A DNA stretch of 45,850 bases from Actinokineospora inagensis DSM 44258 (GCF_000482865.1 NZ_AXWW01000007.1:156936-202785); one strand, 5' to 3'. Counted from the first letter of the stretch, positions 26,035 to 36,233 are shown. Notes: generated by a model from the letters alone, not told the origin. Made by a program: numbers and translations.

Positions 26035-26079
26035 GCGACCGCGTGCAACCCCGGCGCGCGCGGCCTCCGTCTTGTCCCC

Positions 26080-26541
26080 GTGAGACGCCTACAAACCAGC
26101 TTTGGCGCAGGCGTTCTACTCGTGGTGATGACCGCTTGCGCCGGACAGACGGCTGTTCCCGCACCGATGACGCCCCCGTCGACCGCGGGATCGGCCCAGC
26201 CTGATCGCCAGCCTGCCCGAACACCGCCCGAAAGGGGTGGCCAGGTCCCGGCCGCCCAGATCGATGCCACGGGGTTGGCCCCGGGGTATCCCGCGGTGGT
26301 GTGGACGGAGGGTGGTGGTAGCGACGTTGGCGTTGTCGCCCAGGAGGGTGGCTGCGGCAAGGCCAGTGCCGAGGTCGGCGACCAGGGTCCCGCGCGCGTC
26401 GTGCTGACCCTGGTGGAGACCCGGCCCGCGCGGCCGCGGATGTGCACGATGGACATCCGGTACCCGAGGCTCTCGGTGCGGTTGGACCAGCCGTTGGGCG
26501 ACCGGCGGGTGGTTCTGCGCAGCGAGCAGCGGACGGCCTGA
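26080..26541 (+). CDS. Putative lipoprotein, paralogue of the next gene
   Basis: 153 residues from the GTG at 26080. The signal peptide ends VVMTACAG with the lipid-anchored Cys near residue 20. A Pro/Thr-rich linker follows, then a small domain with two cysteines (GGCGKASAEV and RMCTMD) that may pair. The C-terminal block VRLDQPLGDRRVVLRS matches VPLDQPVGDRKVVVTA of the downstream protein, as do the linker and cysteine positions, so they are tandem paralogues. Function is unknown. Terminated by the hairpin at 26568-26605. Confidence 0.8.
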   Translation: MRRLQTSFGAGVLLVVMTACAGQTAVPAPMTPPSTAGSAQPDRQPARTPPERGGQVPAAQIDATGLAPGYPAVVWTEGGGSDVGVVAQEGGCGKASAEVGDQGPARVVLTLVETRPARPRMCTMDIRYPRLSVRLDQPLGDRRVVLRSEQRTA

Positions 26542-26567
26542 GCAGGCAGGACGGACATCCTCCCCCG

Positions 26568-26605
26568 GGTGCCCCGGTCGGTCTTGCCCCGCCGACCGGG
26601 GCACC
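26568..26605 (+). terminator. Strong hairpin terminator between the two lipoprotein genes
   Basis: Perfect 14-bp stem GGTGCCCCGGTCGG / CCGACCGGGGCACC with a 10-nt loop, followed by GCTTTGCC, 27 nt after the first lipoprotein stop. Confidence 0.85.
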
Positions 26606-26668
26606 GCTTTGCCTGGACGGTCGAGAGGTCGGTGCAACCGCGCGGTCGTCGGCTACCGTCCTGGGGCT

Positions 26669-27238
26669 ATGAAGACCACTCTGTCCACGGCCGTCTCGGC
26701 CCTGGCCCTGCTCCTGCTCGCGGGCTGCGGCGGTACGGCCGACCAGGCCAACCAGGCGCCCACCCCGGGCAGCACCCAGCCCGGTTCGGCCACCACCGCC
26801 GGGGGCTCGGCCGCCCCCACCGGGTCCGCCGCCCCGCAGACCGGGCCCGCCCCCACCAAGGCCGCCGTCCCGCAGGTCGGGGTGGCACCCGACGGCAAGG
26901 TCACCGTGCCCGCCGGGTTCCGCGAGCTGCCCGCCACCCAGGTCGACGCCAAGGCGCTGCCCGACACGTACAAGGAACGCCGGGTGTGGGCGTCCCAGGA
27001 CGGCAAGCAGTTGCAACTGATCGGCCTGGCGAACGACTCCTGCGCGGGGGTCGACGCCCAGCTCGCCGAGCAGACCGACTCGGCGCTGACCGTCGTGCTG
27101 ACCCCGATGACCTCGCCCCAGGGCGGCACCGAGGGCGGCAAGATGTGCGCCACCGTGGTCACGCCGCGGCCGGTGGAGGTTCCGCTCGACCAGCCGGTGG
27201 GTGACCGCAAGGTCGTCGTCACCGCCGCCAACCAGTAA
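26669..27238 (+). CDS. Putative lipoprotein, paralogue of the preceding gene
   Basis: 189 residues from the ATG at 26669. The lipoprotein signal ends LLLLAGCGG with Cys20. A long Gly/Pro/Ala/Thr linker (about 22-70) precedes a domain starting near KVTVPAGFRELPATQVDA. Two cysteines (NDSCAGVDAQL and GKMCATVV) align with those of the upstream paralogue, and the end DQPVGDRKVVVTAA matches too. Sequence identity between the two is modest outside these blocks. Function is unknown; it probably sits on the outer face of the membrane. Confidence 0.82.
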   Translation: MKTTLSTAVSALALLLLAGCGGTADQANQAPTPGSTQPGSATTAGGSAAPTGSAAPQTGPAPTKAAVPQVGVAPDGKVTVPAGFRELPATQVDAKALPDTYKERRVWASQDGKQLQLIGLANDSCAGVDAQLAEQTDSALTVVLTPMTSPQGGTEGGKMCATVVTPRPVEVPLDQPVGDRKVVVTAANQ

Positions 27239-27254
27239 CGACCGACTGTCCCGA

Positions 27255-27285
27255 GGTCGGGGCAAGCGCCCTGCCTGCCCCGACC
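27255..27285. terminator. Bidirectional terminator between convergent lipoprotein and VOC genes
   Basis: 10-bp perfect stem GGTCGGGGCA / TGCCCCGACC with an 11-nt loop, followed by CCTAAAAG; lies 16 nt after one stop and 19 nt before the other. Confidence 0.7.
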
Positions 27286-27304
27286 CCTAAAAGCCCGGAC
27301 AGCC

Positions 27305-27691
27305 TCAGCCGGGCAGGCCGCCGTAGGGGACGGTGATCGCCTCCAGGGCGTGGCCGTCCGGGTCGAGGAAGTACACGCCGCGCCCGCCGTCGTGGGTGTT
27401 GATCTCATTCGGGCGGCGCCGGTGCGGGTCGGCCCAGTGGACCAGACCGCGCTCGGTGATCTTGCGGTGGATCTCGTCGAACTCGTCCTCGCCGACCAGG
27501 AACGCCAGGTGCTGCACCGGGAAGTCGACATCGGCGTCGGCGTAGTCGAGCGTCACACCGTTGTCCAACTGGACGGCCACGAACGGGCCGGACACCTTCG
27601 GGGCGGGGCGGCCGAGGATCTCGGCCAGGAACGCGGCAGAGGCGTGCTTGTCCTTCGCGAGGACGATGGTGTGGTTGAACTGGACAGCCAT
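27305..27691 (-). CDS. VOC (glyoxalase-fold) family protein
   Basis: 128 residues from the ATG at 27689-27691. Two beta-alpha-beta-beta-beta units form a metal-binding glyoxalase/dioxygenase fold: the first begins FNHTIVLAKDKHASAAFLAEILG, the second PVQHLAFLVGEDEFDEIHRKI. GRGVYFLDPDGHALEAI carries a likely metal-binding Glu. The substrate cannot be inferred. It starts 18 nt after the fumarase stop, so it is the second gene of that operon. Confidence 0.88.
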   Translation of the reverse strand: MAVQFNHTIVLAKDKHASAAFLAEILGRPAPKVSGPFVAVQLDNGVTLDYADADVDFPVQHLAFLVGEDEFDEIHRKITERGLVHWADPHRRRPNEINTHDGGRGVYFLDPDGHALEAITVPYGGLPG

Positions 27692-27709
27692 GATCGTTCC
27701 CTCCTCGGT

Positions 27710-29371
<1,662 letters not shown>

Positions 29372-29597
29372 GATGTGCGGGCTCCCTCACGCGCGTCCGG
29401 ATTCAGCAGAACCTACTCCTCGGCCGGGCCCCCGCCAGGCGATCGGACTGTGACATTCCCTCCCCCCAGTGACCCCCTCAGCCCCGCTCAGGTCCGCCCG
29501 GTCTCGGTCCCCGGTGTGGCCGAGGTGGGCTTCAAGCGAGAAAAAGGGATGATTAAACCCCTTGATTGGATTGAATTAATACCACGAAGCCGGCGGA

Positions 29598-29607
29598 TTT
29601 CCGGAAA
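29598..29607 (+). promoter_or_regulatory. Palindrome in the low-GC promoter region of the XRE gene
   Basis: TTTCCGGAAA is a perfect 10-bp palindrome 50 nt before the GTG of the XRE gene. A possible -10 TATTGT lies at 29618-29623. The region 29535-29630 is much AT-richer than its surroundings. A candidate autoregulatory operator; weak evidence. Confidence 0.35.
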
Positions 29608-29656
29608 CGGCAACCGCTATTGTTTGGGCCTGCTGCCGAGCGCGGAGGAGTTTCAC

Positions 29657-30088
29657 GTGGCGGGCGTTACCGGGGATTACGCGGCGGTGGCGCGGGTCAT
29701 CCAGCAGCGGCTGGTCGCCCTCGGCATGAGCCAGGCGACGCTGATCGAGCGGTCCAGTGTGTCCAAGGCCGTCGTCGGCGAACTGCAGCACAACAAAGTG
29801 CAGCGCAGTCGCTCGGAGAACATCCTGCGCGCCATCGCCGAGGTGCTCGACCTGCACACGAACCACCTGATCGACGTGGCGCAGGGCAGGGCGCCGCAGC
29901 CGGTGGACGAGCCGTCGGCCCGCTCGGCGGACGACGTCGCGGGCAGGCTGGACGTGTTGGACTACCGCACCGCCGAGATCCTCAAACTGGTCCGTGAACT
30001 GCGCGAACACACCCTCGGCCGGGTCGACGTGAACTTCCCGGAGCGGACGACCGAGCAGGGTCCGCGGCCGAGCCGCGACTCGGAGTGA
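29657..30088 (+). CDS. XRE family helix-turn-helix transcriptional regulator
   Basis: 143 residues from the GTG at 29657, with GGAGGAG 8 nt upstream; the frame is open far upstream but that part is antisense to fumarase. The Cro/C1-type HTH covers about residues 7-70: VIQQRLVALGMSQATLIERS and VSKAVVGELQHNKVQRSRSENILRAIA. A polar linker and a helical tail (DYRTAEILKLVRELREH) could serve dimerisation. Targets are unknown. It diverges from the fumarase gene over 285 nt, so it may regulate that operon. Confidence 0.85.
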   Translation: MAGVTGDYAAVARVIQQRLVALGMSQATLIERSSVSKAVVGELQHNKVQRSRSENILRAIAEVLDLHTNHLIDVAQGRAPQPVDEPSARSADDVAGRLDVLDYRTAEILKLVRELREHTLGRVDVNFPERTTEQGPRPSRDSE

Positions 30089-30143
30089 CCGTGCGGGCCG
30101 CGGTCTGCCGGGCCTCGCGGCAGTCGGCTTCGACGTGCCGGAA

Positions 30144-30163
30144 GGCCGGGGCGGCCCCCGGCC
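30144..30163 (+). terminator. Terminator after the XRE gene
   Basis: 8-bp perfect stem GGCCGGGG / CCCCGGCC with a 4-nt loop, 55 nt after the stop. Confidence 0.5.
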
Positions 30164-30271
30164 GTCCCGACCTCCCGCCGCGGGCGGCGCAGGACCCGGG
30201 AACCGGGAGCTGCGCCGCGTGGTTCAGGGGATGTGTGCTGACCACGCTGCCGTGACTGGGGTCACATGTCA

Positions 30272-30305
30272 ACGCCGCCGTCCGTGTGACATCGGTCGGC
30301 GGCGT
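30272..30305 (-). terminator. Terminator after the sigB-like gene
   Basis: 9-bp perfect stem ACGCCGCCG / CGGCGGCGT with a 16-nt loop, 28 nt beyond the stop of the sigma gene on the minus strand. Confidence 0.6.
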
Positions 30306-30333
30306 CGAACCTCCCCAGGGGCTGCCCGGCTGG

Positions 30334-31311
30334 TCAGCTCGCGTACGCGCGCAGCTTCTCGGCCCGCTCGCCCTGGCGCAGCTTGGACATGACCTCGCGC
30401 TCGATCTGGCGGACCCGCTCCCGGGACAGCCCGAACCGCTTGCCGATCTGGTCGAGGGTGCGCGGCTGGCCGTCGTCGAGGCCGTAGCGCAGCCGGATCA
30501 CCGACTGCTCCCGCTCGTCCAGGGTGGCCAGCACCCGGCGCATGTCGTCCTGCAGCAGACCGGAGATCACCGCGCTCTCCGCGTCGGTGGCCTCGCCGTC
30601 CTCGATGAAGTCGCCGAGCGGGGCGTCCTCCTCGGCGCCGACCGGCATGTCCAGGCTCACCGGGTCGCGGGCGTGGTCGAGCAGGTCGGCGACCTTCTGC
30701 GGGGTCAGCCCGGCCTCCTTGGCCAGCTCGTCCTTGGTGGCCTCCCGGCCGAGCTGCTGGTGCAGGTCGCGCTTGATCCTGGCCAGCTTGTTCACCTGCT
30801 CGACCAGGTGGACCGGCAGCCGGATGGTGCGGCCCTGGTCGGCCATGCCGCGGGTGATCGCCTGCCGGATCCACCACGTGGCGTAGGTGGAGAACTTGAA
30901 GCCCTTGGTGTAGTCGAACTTCTCCACCGCGCGGATCAGGCCGAGGTTGCCCTCCTGGATCAGGTCCAGCAGCGGCATGCCGCGCCCGGTGTAGCGCTTG
31001 GCCAACGAGACCACCAACCGCAGGTTCGCCTCCAGCAGGTGGTTCTTCGCCACGTTGCCGTCCGAGACGATGGCCCGCAGCTCGGCCCGGCGGGCGGGGG
31101 ACAGGTGGGGGGAGGACTCGAGCATGTGGTGCGCGAAGACCCCCGCCTCGATGCGCTTGGCCAGCTCCACCTCCTGCGCGGCGGTGAGCAGGGCGGTGCG
31201 CCCGATGCCGTTGAGGTACACCCGCACGAGGTCGGCGGCGGGCCCCTGCGCGTCCAGATCGGCCGACTCGTAGGTGAGCTCTTGGGGCTCGCGCTGCTGC
31301 GGGACCGTCAT
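30334..31311 (-). CDS. sigB: Primary-like (group 2) sigma factor, SigB type
   Basis: 325 residues from the ATG at 31309-31311 with GGAGGGAG upstream. It lacks the long Lys/Ala-rich N-terminus of SigA and starts almost directly with region 1.2 ([20 protein letters not shown]). Region 2 ([32 protein letters not shown]) and region 4 ([20 protein letters not shown]) are almost identical to SigA, so promoter recognition should overlap. Mycobacterial SigB is the general-stress relative. In M. tuberculosis sigB adjoins ideR; here ideR lies 15 kb away. Upstream are a GGAAC-N18-GTT promoter-like sequence and an 18-bp palindrome. Confidence 0.92.
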   Translation of the reverse strand: MTVPQQREPQELTYESADLDAQGPAADLVRVYLNGIGRTALLTAAQEVELAKRIEAGVFAHHMLESSPHLSPARRAELRAIVSDGNVAKNHLLEANLRLVVSLAKRYTGRGMPLLDLIQEGNLGLIRAVEKFDYTKGFKFSTYATWWIRQAITRGMADQGRTIRLPVHLVEQVNKLARIKRDLHQQLGREATKDELAKEAGLTPQKVADLLDHARDPVSLDMPVGAEEDAPLGDFIEDGEATDAESAVISGLLQDDMRRVLATLDEREQSVIRLRYGLDDGQPRTLDQIGKRFGLSRERVRQIEREVMSKLRQGERAEKLRAYAS

Positions 31312-31347
31312 GGTGCTCCCTCCCCCTGTAGGTGGTTCTGCTCGTGG

Positions 31348-31373
31348 AACGTGGCGGGGAGTGGATTCGTTCC
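31348..31373 (-). promoter_or_regulatory. sigB: Candidate SigH/SigE-type promoter of sigB
   Basis: On the minus strand GGAAC (31369-31373) is followed after 18 nt by GTT (31348-31350), the pattern of SigR/SigH/SigE-dependent promoters. Mycobacterial sigB is transcribed by these factors (known). The -10 lies 36 nt before the ATG. Confidence 0.55.
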
Positions 31374-31416
31374 CGTGCCTCCCCCCTGTGATGACGTCAC
31401 CCCGCGGTCGGGAGTT

Positions 31417-31434
31417 GCTCAGGTTTACCTGAGC
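31417..31434 (-). promoter_or_regulatory. 18-bp palindrome upstream of sigB
   Basis: GCTCAGGT-TT-ACCTGAGC has perfect 8-bp arms, 105 nt before the sigB ATG. A TGACGTCA palindrome lies at 31392-31399 between it and the promoter. Likely operator or operators of an unknown regulator. Confidence 0.5.
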
Positions 31435-31592
31435 TTTCGCTGAGAAGACCGGTGTCGCTCACAAACCCACCGTGGCAGCACGGGATCTTGTGTCACATCA
31501 ACCGGAAGGTGGAGTATTCGCGTCCACCCGGTGGGGGACACGACCGTCCACCGGCGACGGCGGGCAGGCGGTTGTCGCCAGGGTTCCCGCTG

Positions 31593-32018
31593 TCAGAGGT
31601 CGATCAGAACGGTGCAGGGGCCGTCGTTCACGCTCGCCACCGCCATGTCCGCGCCGAACCTGCCGGTGGCCACCCTGGCGCCCCTGGCGCGGAGTTCGGC
31701 CACCACGGCGTCGATCAGCGGCTCGGCGTGGTCCGGTCGGGCGGCCGCCGTCCACGATGGCCGCCTGCCCTTCCGGGTGTCCCCGTACAGTGTGAATTGG
31801 CTCACCACCAGTAGCGGGGCGCCGGTGGTCGCGCAGGACTCCTCGCCTGCCAGCACACGCAGTTCATGCAGTTTCCTGGCCATCGTCGGGGCCTTGTCGG
31901 CGGTGTCGTCCACATGCACCCCGAGCAGTACGAGCAAACCCGGCTCGTCGATCTCGCCGACCGTCTCGCCCGCGACCACCACCCCGGCCCGGGTTACCCG
32001 GGCCACGACCGCCCTCAA
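31593..32018 (-). CDS. dtd: D-aminoacyl-tRNA deacylase
   Basis: 141 residues. It hydrolyses D-aminoacyl-tRNA, removing mischarged D-amino acids. Family motifs are [17 protein letters not shown] (about 78-94) and the C-terminal [11 protein letters not shown], where the usual NxGPxT cis-Pro motif is kept. The start is a TTG at 32016-32018 overlapping the stop of the upstream methyltransferase (TTGA), with GAAGGAG 5 nt before it; no ATG or GTG fits the family N-terminus [12 protein letters not shown]. It is the last gene of a three-gene operon. Confidence 0.9.
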   Translation of the reverse strand: MRAVVARVTRAGVVVAGETVGEIDEPGLLVLLGVHVDDTADKAPTMARKLHELRVLAGEESCATTGAPLLVVSQFTLYGDTRKGRRPSWTAAARPDHAEPLIDAVVAELRARGARVATGRFGADMAVASVNDGPCTVLIDL

Positions 32019-33550
32019 ACCAGCTCCTTCGGCAGCAGCATCCCGTGCGTGACGAGGTCGGCCACCACCGGCAGCGCGGCGTGGACGACGGCGTCCGCGG
32101 GCAGGCCGTGGCCCGCCGCCAGCAGCGCGAGCAGGTCGCCCAGCGGGACCTGGCCGCGGCACCCGGCCAGCAGCGCGGTCACCAACTCGTCGGTCTCCTG
32201 TTGCCAGCCTGGGCCGTCGGTGCGGTGCAACCTGCGCACCAGCTCCGCCCAGCCGTCCGCGCCCGGCTCGGACACCCGCTCCAGCACCACGGTGGACGGC
32301 ACCGCGAACTCGGTCGCCAGCAGCCGGGCCGGGTCGGCGTTGGCGCGCAGCCAGGCCACCCGGTCCAGCCACGCCCCCGTCTCCGGGCCCAGCGGGTCGT
32401 CGTAGGCGTGCCGCAGGTCCTCGCAGGCCACCTCGGTGTCGCTGTCGGTCGCGCGCAGCGTGACGAAGCCGAACCCGACGCCAACCACGTCGTTCGCCTC
32501 GAACCAGTCCAGCCAGGCCGCCGCCTTGGCCGACCCCTCCGCCGACCGCGGGTCGATCCCGGCGTCGCGCAGCCAGGTCCCCACGTACATCGCGGGCTCG
32601 GCCACGTCGCGCTGCACGAACCAGGCGTCCACGCCCTCGTCCGGCAGCCACCCGGTGACCCGGTCCGCCCAGTCCTCGCCGCGCCGGTGCAGCCAGGACG
32701 CCAGCAACTGGCCGACCCCGCCCGGCGCCAACACCCCGGGCAGCCCGCGCACGACCAGCGCGCTCGCGTCGTCACCGGCCAGCCCGGAGTCCCGGTAGAC
32801 GTAGTCGACCCGCGGCGGCCCCACCACGAACGGCGGGTTGCACACCACCTGGTCGAACCGCCGACCCCCGACCGGCTCGAACCAGGACCCGCGCGCGGTC
32901 TCCACGTCGAGCCCGTTGAGCCGGAACGTCGCCGACGCCAGCGCCAGGCAGCGCTCGGACAGGTCGGTCGCGGTGATCCGGCCCGCGTGCCTGCTCGCGT
33001 GCAGCGCCTGCACACCGCAGCCGGTGCCCAGGTCGAGCAGCGTGCCCACCGGCCTGCGCACGGTCGCCCTGGCCAGGCTCAGCGAGGCGTGCCCGATGCC
33101 GAGCACGTGGTCCGCGCCCACCGGCCCGCCCGCCTGGTCGGCGTCCAGGTCCGCCACGACCCACCAGGAGGCCCCGTCGTCTCCGTCATCGCCGTACGGG
33201 CGCAGGTCGAGCCCGGCCCGCGCGCTGTCCCCGTCGAGCCGGACCAGTCCGGCGGCCGCCGCCTCCTCGATGTCCACACCGCGCAGCGCGGCCACGGCCT
33301 GCGCGCGGGGGACCGCGTCGCCGACCAGGAACATGCGGATGAGCGTCGCCAGCGGTCCACCACCGGCGGTCGACCGCCGCGCTGGCTCCGGTTCGCCCCG
33401 GCCCAGCGCCGCGTGCGCCTGGTTGCCCAGGGCGGCCACCACACCGTCCGCGTCGTACCCGACCACCCGCAACGCGTCGGCCAACCGCGCGCAGAACTCG
33501 TCCGAGAATTGGGGAAGCACGCCGCGAATGCTCGCACGGCGCACCGACAC
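32015..33550 (-). CDS. Class I SAM-dependent methyltransferase (N5-glutamine/N6-adenine type, NPPF motif)
   Basis: 511 residues from the GTG at 33548-33550; a GTG at 33542-33544 is also possible. An N-terminal alpha-helical domain (about 1-150) precedes a Rossmann methyltransferase domain with SAM loop [12 protein letters not shown] near 170 and the catalytic CNPPFVVGP near 236. The NPPF motif means the target is an amide or exocyclic nitrogen, in protein, RNA or DNA. A C-terminal domain of about 160 residues follows. This architecture (DUF7059 + methyltransferase + DUF7782) is common in actinobacteria. Starts 13 nt after the smaller methyltransferase gene and overlaps dtd. Confidence 0.87.
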   Translation of the reverse strand: MSVRRASIRGVLPQFSDEFCARLADALRVVGYDADGVVAALGNQAHAALGRGEPEPARRSTAGGGPLATLIRMFLVGDAVPRAQAVAALRGVDIEEAAAAGLVRLDGDSARAGLDLRPYGDDGDDGASWWVVADLDADQAGGPVGADHVLGIGHASLSLARATVRRPVGTLLDLGTGCGVQALHASRHAGRITATDLSERCLALASATFRLNGLDVETARGSWFEPVGGRRFDQVVCNPPFVVGPPRVDYVYRDSGLAGDDASALVVRGLPGVLAPGGVGQLLASWLHRRGEDWADRVTGWLPDEGVDAWFVQRDVAEPAMYVGTWLRDAGIDPRSAEGSAKAAAWLDWFEANDVVGVGFGFVTLRATDSDTEVACEDLRHAYDDPLGPETGAWLDRVAWLRANADPARLLATEFAVPSTVVLERVSEPGADGWAELVRRLHRTDGPGWQQETDELVTALLAGCRGQVPLGDLLALLAAGHGLPADAVVHAALPVVADLVTHGMLLPKELV

Positions 33551-33563
33551 CGCGCCGGACGGC

Positions 33564-34067
33564 TCAGACGCGGGTGATCAGGTGGAAGTGGCCGGGCAGC
33601 CGGTACCTGGCGACGATCTCCGCGCCGAGGTCCACCGCCGCGTCCCGCGCCTGGGCGGCCGACGGCAGCGGGCCGAGCAGCGACAGCAGGCCACCGCAGC
33701 GCAGCGGCGCGGTCACCGCGCGCAGCAACGCGGCCGGGTCCTCGGCGTAGTGCAGCAACTCGTGGCAGAGCACCACGTCGAAATCGGCGGCCAGGAACAG
33801 GTCCGGGGCGTCCTCGGCCGCCGCCTGCACGACGTTCACCGTCACACCGCGCACGTAGGCGTGGGCGAGCGCGTCGGCCAGCATCGCGCCCGCCGGGTCG
33901 AGGATGGTCACCTCGTGGCCCAGCGCGGCCAGCGGCACCCCGTCCTCGCCCCGGCCACCGGCCACGTCCAACACCCTCGCGCGGGTGGTGAGGTGGCGGA
34001 CCAGGTTGGCCCCGGCCAGGCGGTGGCGGGTGGACGCGCCGAACCCCTCGACCGCGAATCCCGTCAT
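33564..34067 (-). CDS. Small class I SAM-dependent methyltransferase
   Basis: 167 residues from the ATG at 34065-34067 with AAGGTGGG upstream; the frame is open further but runs antisense to the DUF3099 gene. The SAM loop RVLDVAGGRGEDGVPLA is near residue 35, the acidic ILDPAG ends the second strand, and DFDVVLCHELLHYAEDP is the motif IV region of UbiE/Methyltransf_11 proteins. It is short for the family, lacking most of the substrate-binding insert. First gene of the operon with the larger methyltransferase and dtd. Confidence 0.83.
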   Translation of the reverse strand: MTGFAVEGFGASTRHRLAGANLVRHLTTRARVLDVAGGRGEDGVPLAALGHEVTILDPAGAMLADALAHAYVRGVTVNVVQAAAEDAPDLFLAADFDVVLCHELLHYAEDPAALLRAVTAPLRCGGLLSLLGPLPSAAQARDAAVDLGAEIVARYRLPGHFHLITRV

Positions 34068-34169
34068 AACCCACCTTCTTACCGGCAACTGGGGGATTCT
34101 TTGCCCAGGTCTACCCGGATGGCGCAGTTGGCACTCCGAGGTGACAAGATGGCAGGCGGAGGTGGTGTC

Positions 34170-34496
34170 GTGAAGGGCTCCGAGCGGGACGACACCCCGG
34201 TTCTGATCACCGAGGCCGAGCCGTCGTACGACGAACAGTTCGCCGCGCGCAAGCGCAAGTACATGATCATGATGGGTCTGCGGTTGCCCTGCCTGCTGCT
34301 GGCCGGGCTCACCTACCAGATCCCCTGGCTGGCGCTGGGTTTCGTGGCGTTGTCGGTTCCGCTGCCGTGGGCGGCGGTGCTCATCGCCAACGACCGGCCG
34401 CCGCGCAAGTCCGAGCAGGTCAACCGCTACCAGCGCGAGGCGAAAGCGATCGAGTCGACCGACCGCCAGGTCATCGATTCCGATCCCCGGGAGTAG
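34170..34496 (+). CDS. DUF3099 family membrane protein
   Basis: 108 residues from the GTG at 34170, supported by GGCGGAGG just upstream; an ATG at 34149 would add 7 residues. The conserved N-terminus TPVLITEAEPSYDEQFAARKRKY precedes two membrane helices (LRLPCLLLAGLTYQIPWLA and LGFVALSVPLPWAAVLIA; about 35-72). The polar C-terminus is cytoplasmic. Function is unknown; the family is restricted to actinobacteria. The 3' end overlaps the convergent kinase gene by 26 nt. Confidence 0.85.
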   Translation: MKGSERDDTPVLITEAEPSYDEQFAARKRKYMIMMGLRLPCLLLAGLTYQIPWLALGFVALSVPLPWAAVLIANDRPPRKSEQVNRYQREAKAIESTDRQVIDSDPRE

Positions 34497-35337
34497 CGGG
34501 CTGCGCGCCGGTCCTGGCCACCGCGAGCGCACTCGCGGCGACCCCGGCGCGCAGGACGTCCCGTGGTCGGGCGCCGGCGAGCCAGGCTTTCAGCGCGCCC
34601 GCGTTGAACGCGTCACCGGCACCCGTGGTGTCAACGCACTCGGTTGCGGCAGCGGGTTCTTCCACCTTCTGCGTGCTGTCGACCCAGTACGCCCCCTGTG
34701 CACCTCTTGTCACCGCCGCCGCACCAACCGCGGTCAGCACATGCCGCTCGCCCAGAGCGATGTACTCGTTGTGGTTCGGCAGCAACAGGTCCACGCCGCG
34801 CAGGATTTCGCGGAAGGCGTCCGCGTCGTCGATCAGCGAGGCCGATTGCGGATCCACCGACGTGGTAAGACCGGCCGCGCGGGCAGCGGTGAGGATGTCG
34901 ACTCCTGCTCGCCGAGTCGCGCTGTCCAGCAGGACATAACCGGACAGGTGCAGGTGTTTCGCGCCGTCCAGGGCCGGTAGGTCTGTCGAGCGCAGCAGGG
35001 CGTTGGCACCGCGGTCGGGGAACATCGTGCGTTGCCCGGTGGCGTCGACGAGCAGGACAACGCAACCGGTGGCAGCGGACTCGTCGACCGTGAACGCGCA
35101 GTGCACACCGTGGGCGGATAGCTCTGCCTTTGCGTGGGCGGCGGCAGCGTCCCCACCAACGCGGGACACCAGGGTGACCGACTCGCCGAGGTGAGCGAGC
35201 CAGGCCGCCGCGTTGGCCGCCGCGCCGCCCGACCGCAACGAGGTCTTGGCGAGGGTGTCGTCGCCCCACGCGATGTGGCCGTCGTGCCGGACCACGATGT
35301 CCAGTGCGGTGTCGCCCACGACAACGACGCTGCTCAT
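34471..35337 (-). CDS. PfkB family carbohydrate/nucleoside kinase (possible pseudouridine kinase)
   Basis: 288 residues from the ATG at 35335-35337 with GGAGGCGG upstream. Ribokinase fold: SGGAAANAAAWLAHLG (about 37-52) is the PfkB signature 1, and DTTGAGDAFNAG (about 238-249) is signature 2 with the catalytic Asp. The substrate cannot be read from sequence. The psuG gene 2.6 kb upstream on the same strand suggests pseudouridine kinase, although the exporter genes lie between. The family is broad (ribokinase, adenosine kinase, KDG kinase), so the assignment is tentative. Confidence 0.87.
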   Translation of the reverse strand: MSSVVVVGDTALDIVVRHDGHIAWGDDTLAKTSLRSGGAAANAAAWLAHLGESVTLVSRVGGDAAAAHAKAELSAHGVHCAFTVDESAATGCVVLLVDATGQRTMFPDRGANALLRSTDLPALDGAKHLHLSGYVLLDSATRRAGVDILTAARAAGLTTSVDPQSASLIDDADAFREILRGVDLLLPNHNEYIALGERHVLTAVGAAAVTRGAQGAYWVDSTQKVEEPAAATECVDTTGAGDAFNAGALKAWLAGARPRDVLRAGVAASALAVARTGAQPATPGDRNR

Positions 35338-35432
35338 CGGCCGCCTCCGTTAAACAACTCGCATCAACCGGGCTCTTGCGGTAAGAACATCCCCCGCACA
35401 GTCTGCGGCAACCACCCCCGAGGAGCCTTGTG

Positions 35433-36233
35433 ATGGCGCATGCCCAGGTAGCCCTGGTGGCGGCCGGGTTTCGCCGCTACTCGACCTACCGCCAGGCCAC
35501 CGTCGCCGGGGCGTTCACCAACACCGTGTTCGGCTTCCTGCGCTGCTACATCCTGCTCAGCGTCGCCGCCACGGCGGGCGGCTCGGTCGCCGGGTACGAC
35601 GGGCCGCAGTTGGTCAGCTACGTCTGGATCGGGCAGGGCGTGCTGGCCGTCGTCAACGCCTGGGTGATGCTGGACCTGGCCGAGCGGGTGCGCACCGGCG
35701 ACGTGGTCGCCGACCTGCTCCGCCCGATCGATCCACTGTGGACATATCTGTGCACCGACCTCGGCCGGTCCGGGTTCGCCATGCTGACCCGGTTCGTCGG
35801 CCCGGTGCTGGTCGGCGCGCTCGCCTTCGGCCTCTACGTGCCCGCGAACCCGCTGACCTACCTGCTGGCGCCGCTGTCGATCCTGTTCGCGGTGGTCGTC
35901 GGGTTCGCCTGCCGGTACCTGATCGGCCTGTCCGCGTTCTGGACGCTCGACATCCGGGGCACGTCGATGTTGTGGGTGTTCCTGTCCGGTTTCGCGGGTG
36001 GGCTCTACTTCCCGCTGGCCATCCTCCCGGAGTGGTTGAAGACCACGTTGTGGGTGGCCACCCCGTTCCCCGCGCTGATGCAGGCGCCGCTGGACGTCCT
36101 GGTCGAGCGCGGTGGGGTGCCCAACATGCTGCTGGTGTGCGCGAGCCAGGCGACGTGGTGCGCCGTGACGTTGTTCGCCTGCAAGCGGGTCCAGGCCAGG
36201 GCGATGCGGAAGTTGGTGCTCCAAGGTGGCTGA
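35433..36233 (+). CDS. ABC-2 family exporter permease, subunit 1
   Basis: 266 residues from the ATG at 35433 (AGGAG 7 nt upstream; a GTG immediately before it is the alternative). Six hydrophobic segments, with FRRYSTYRQATVAGAFTNTV before the first and DLAERVRTGDVVADLLRP after the second. The pattern matches ABC-2 permeases encoded as pairs with one ATPase. The second permease gene overlaps its end by 8 nt. Substrates of such systems include drugs, viologens and lipids, and cannot be told here. Confidence 0.88.
   Translation: MAHAQVALVAAGFRRYSTYRQATVAGAFTNTVFGFLRCYILLSVAATAGGSVAGYDGPQLVSYVWIGQGVLAVVNAWVMLDLAERVRTGDVVADLLRPIDPLWTYLCTDLGRSGFAMLTRFVGPVLVGALAFGLYVPANPLTYLLAPLSILFAVVVGFACRYLIGLSAFWTLDIRGTSMLWVFLSGFAGGLYFPLAILPEWLKTTLWVATPFPALMQAPLDVLVERGGVPNMLLVCASQATWCAVTLFACKRVQARAMRKLVLQGG

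Noticed and set aside
34079-34532. 322-residue version of the small methyltransferase
   Set aside because: The extra N-terminal half is antisense to the DUF3099 gene; the ATG at 34067 has AAGGTGGG upstream and begins the conserved part.
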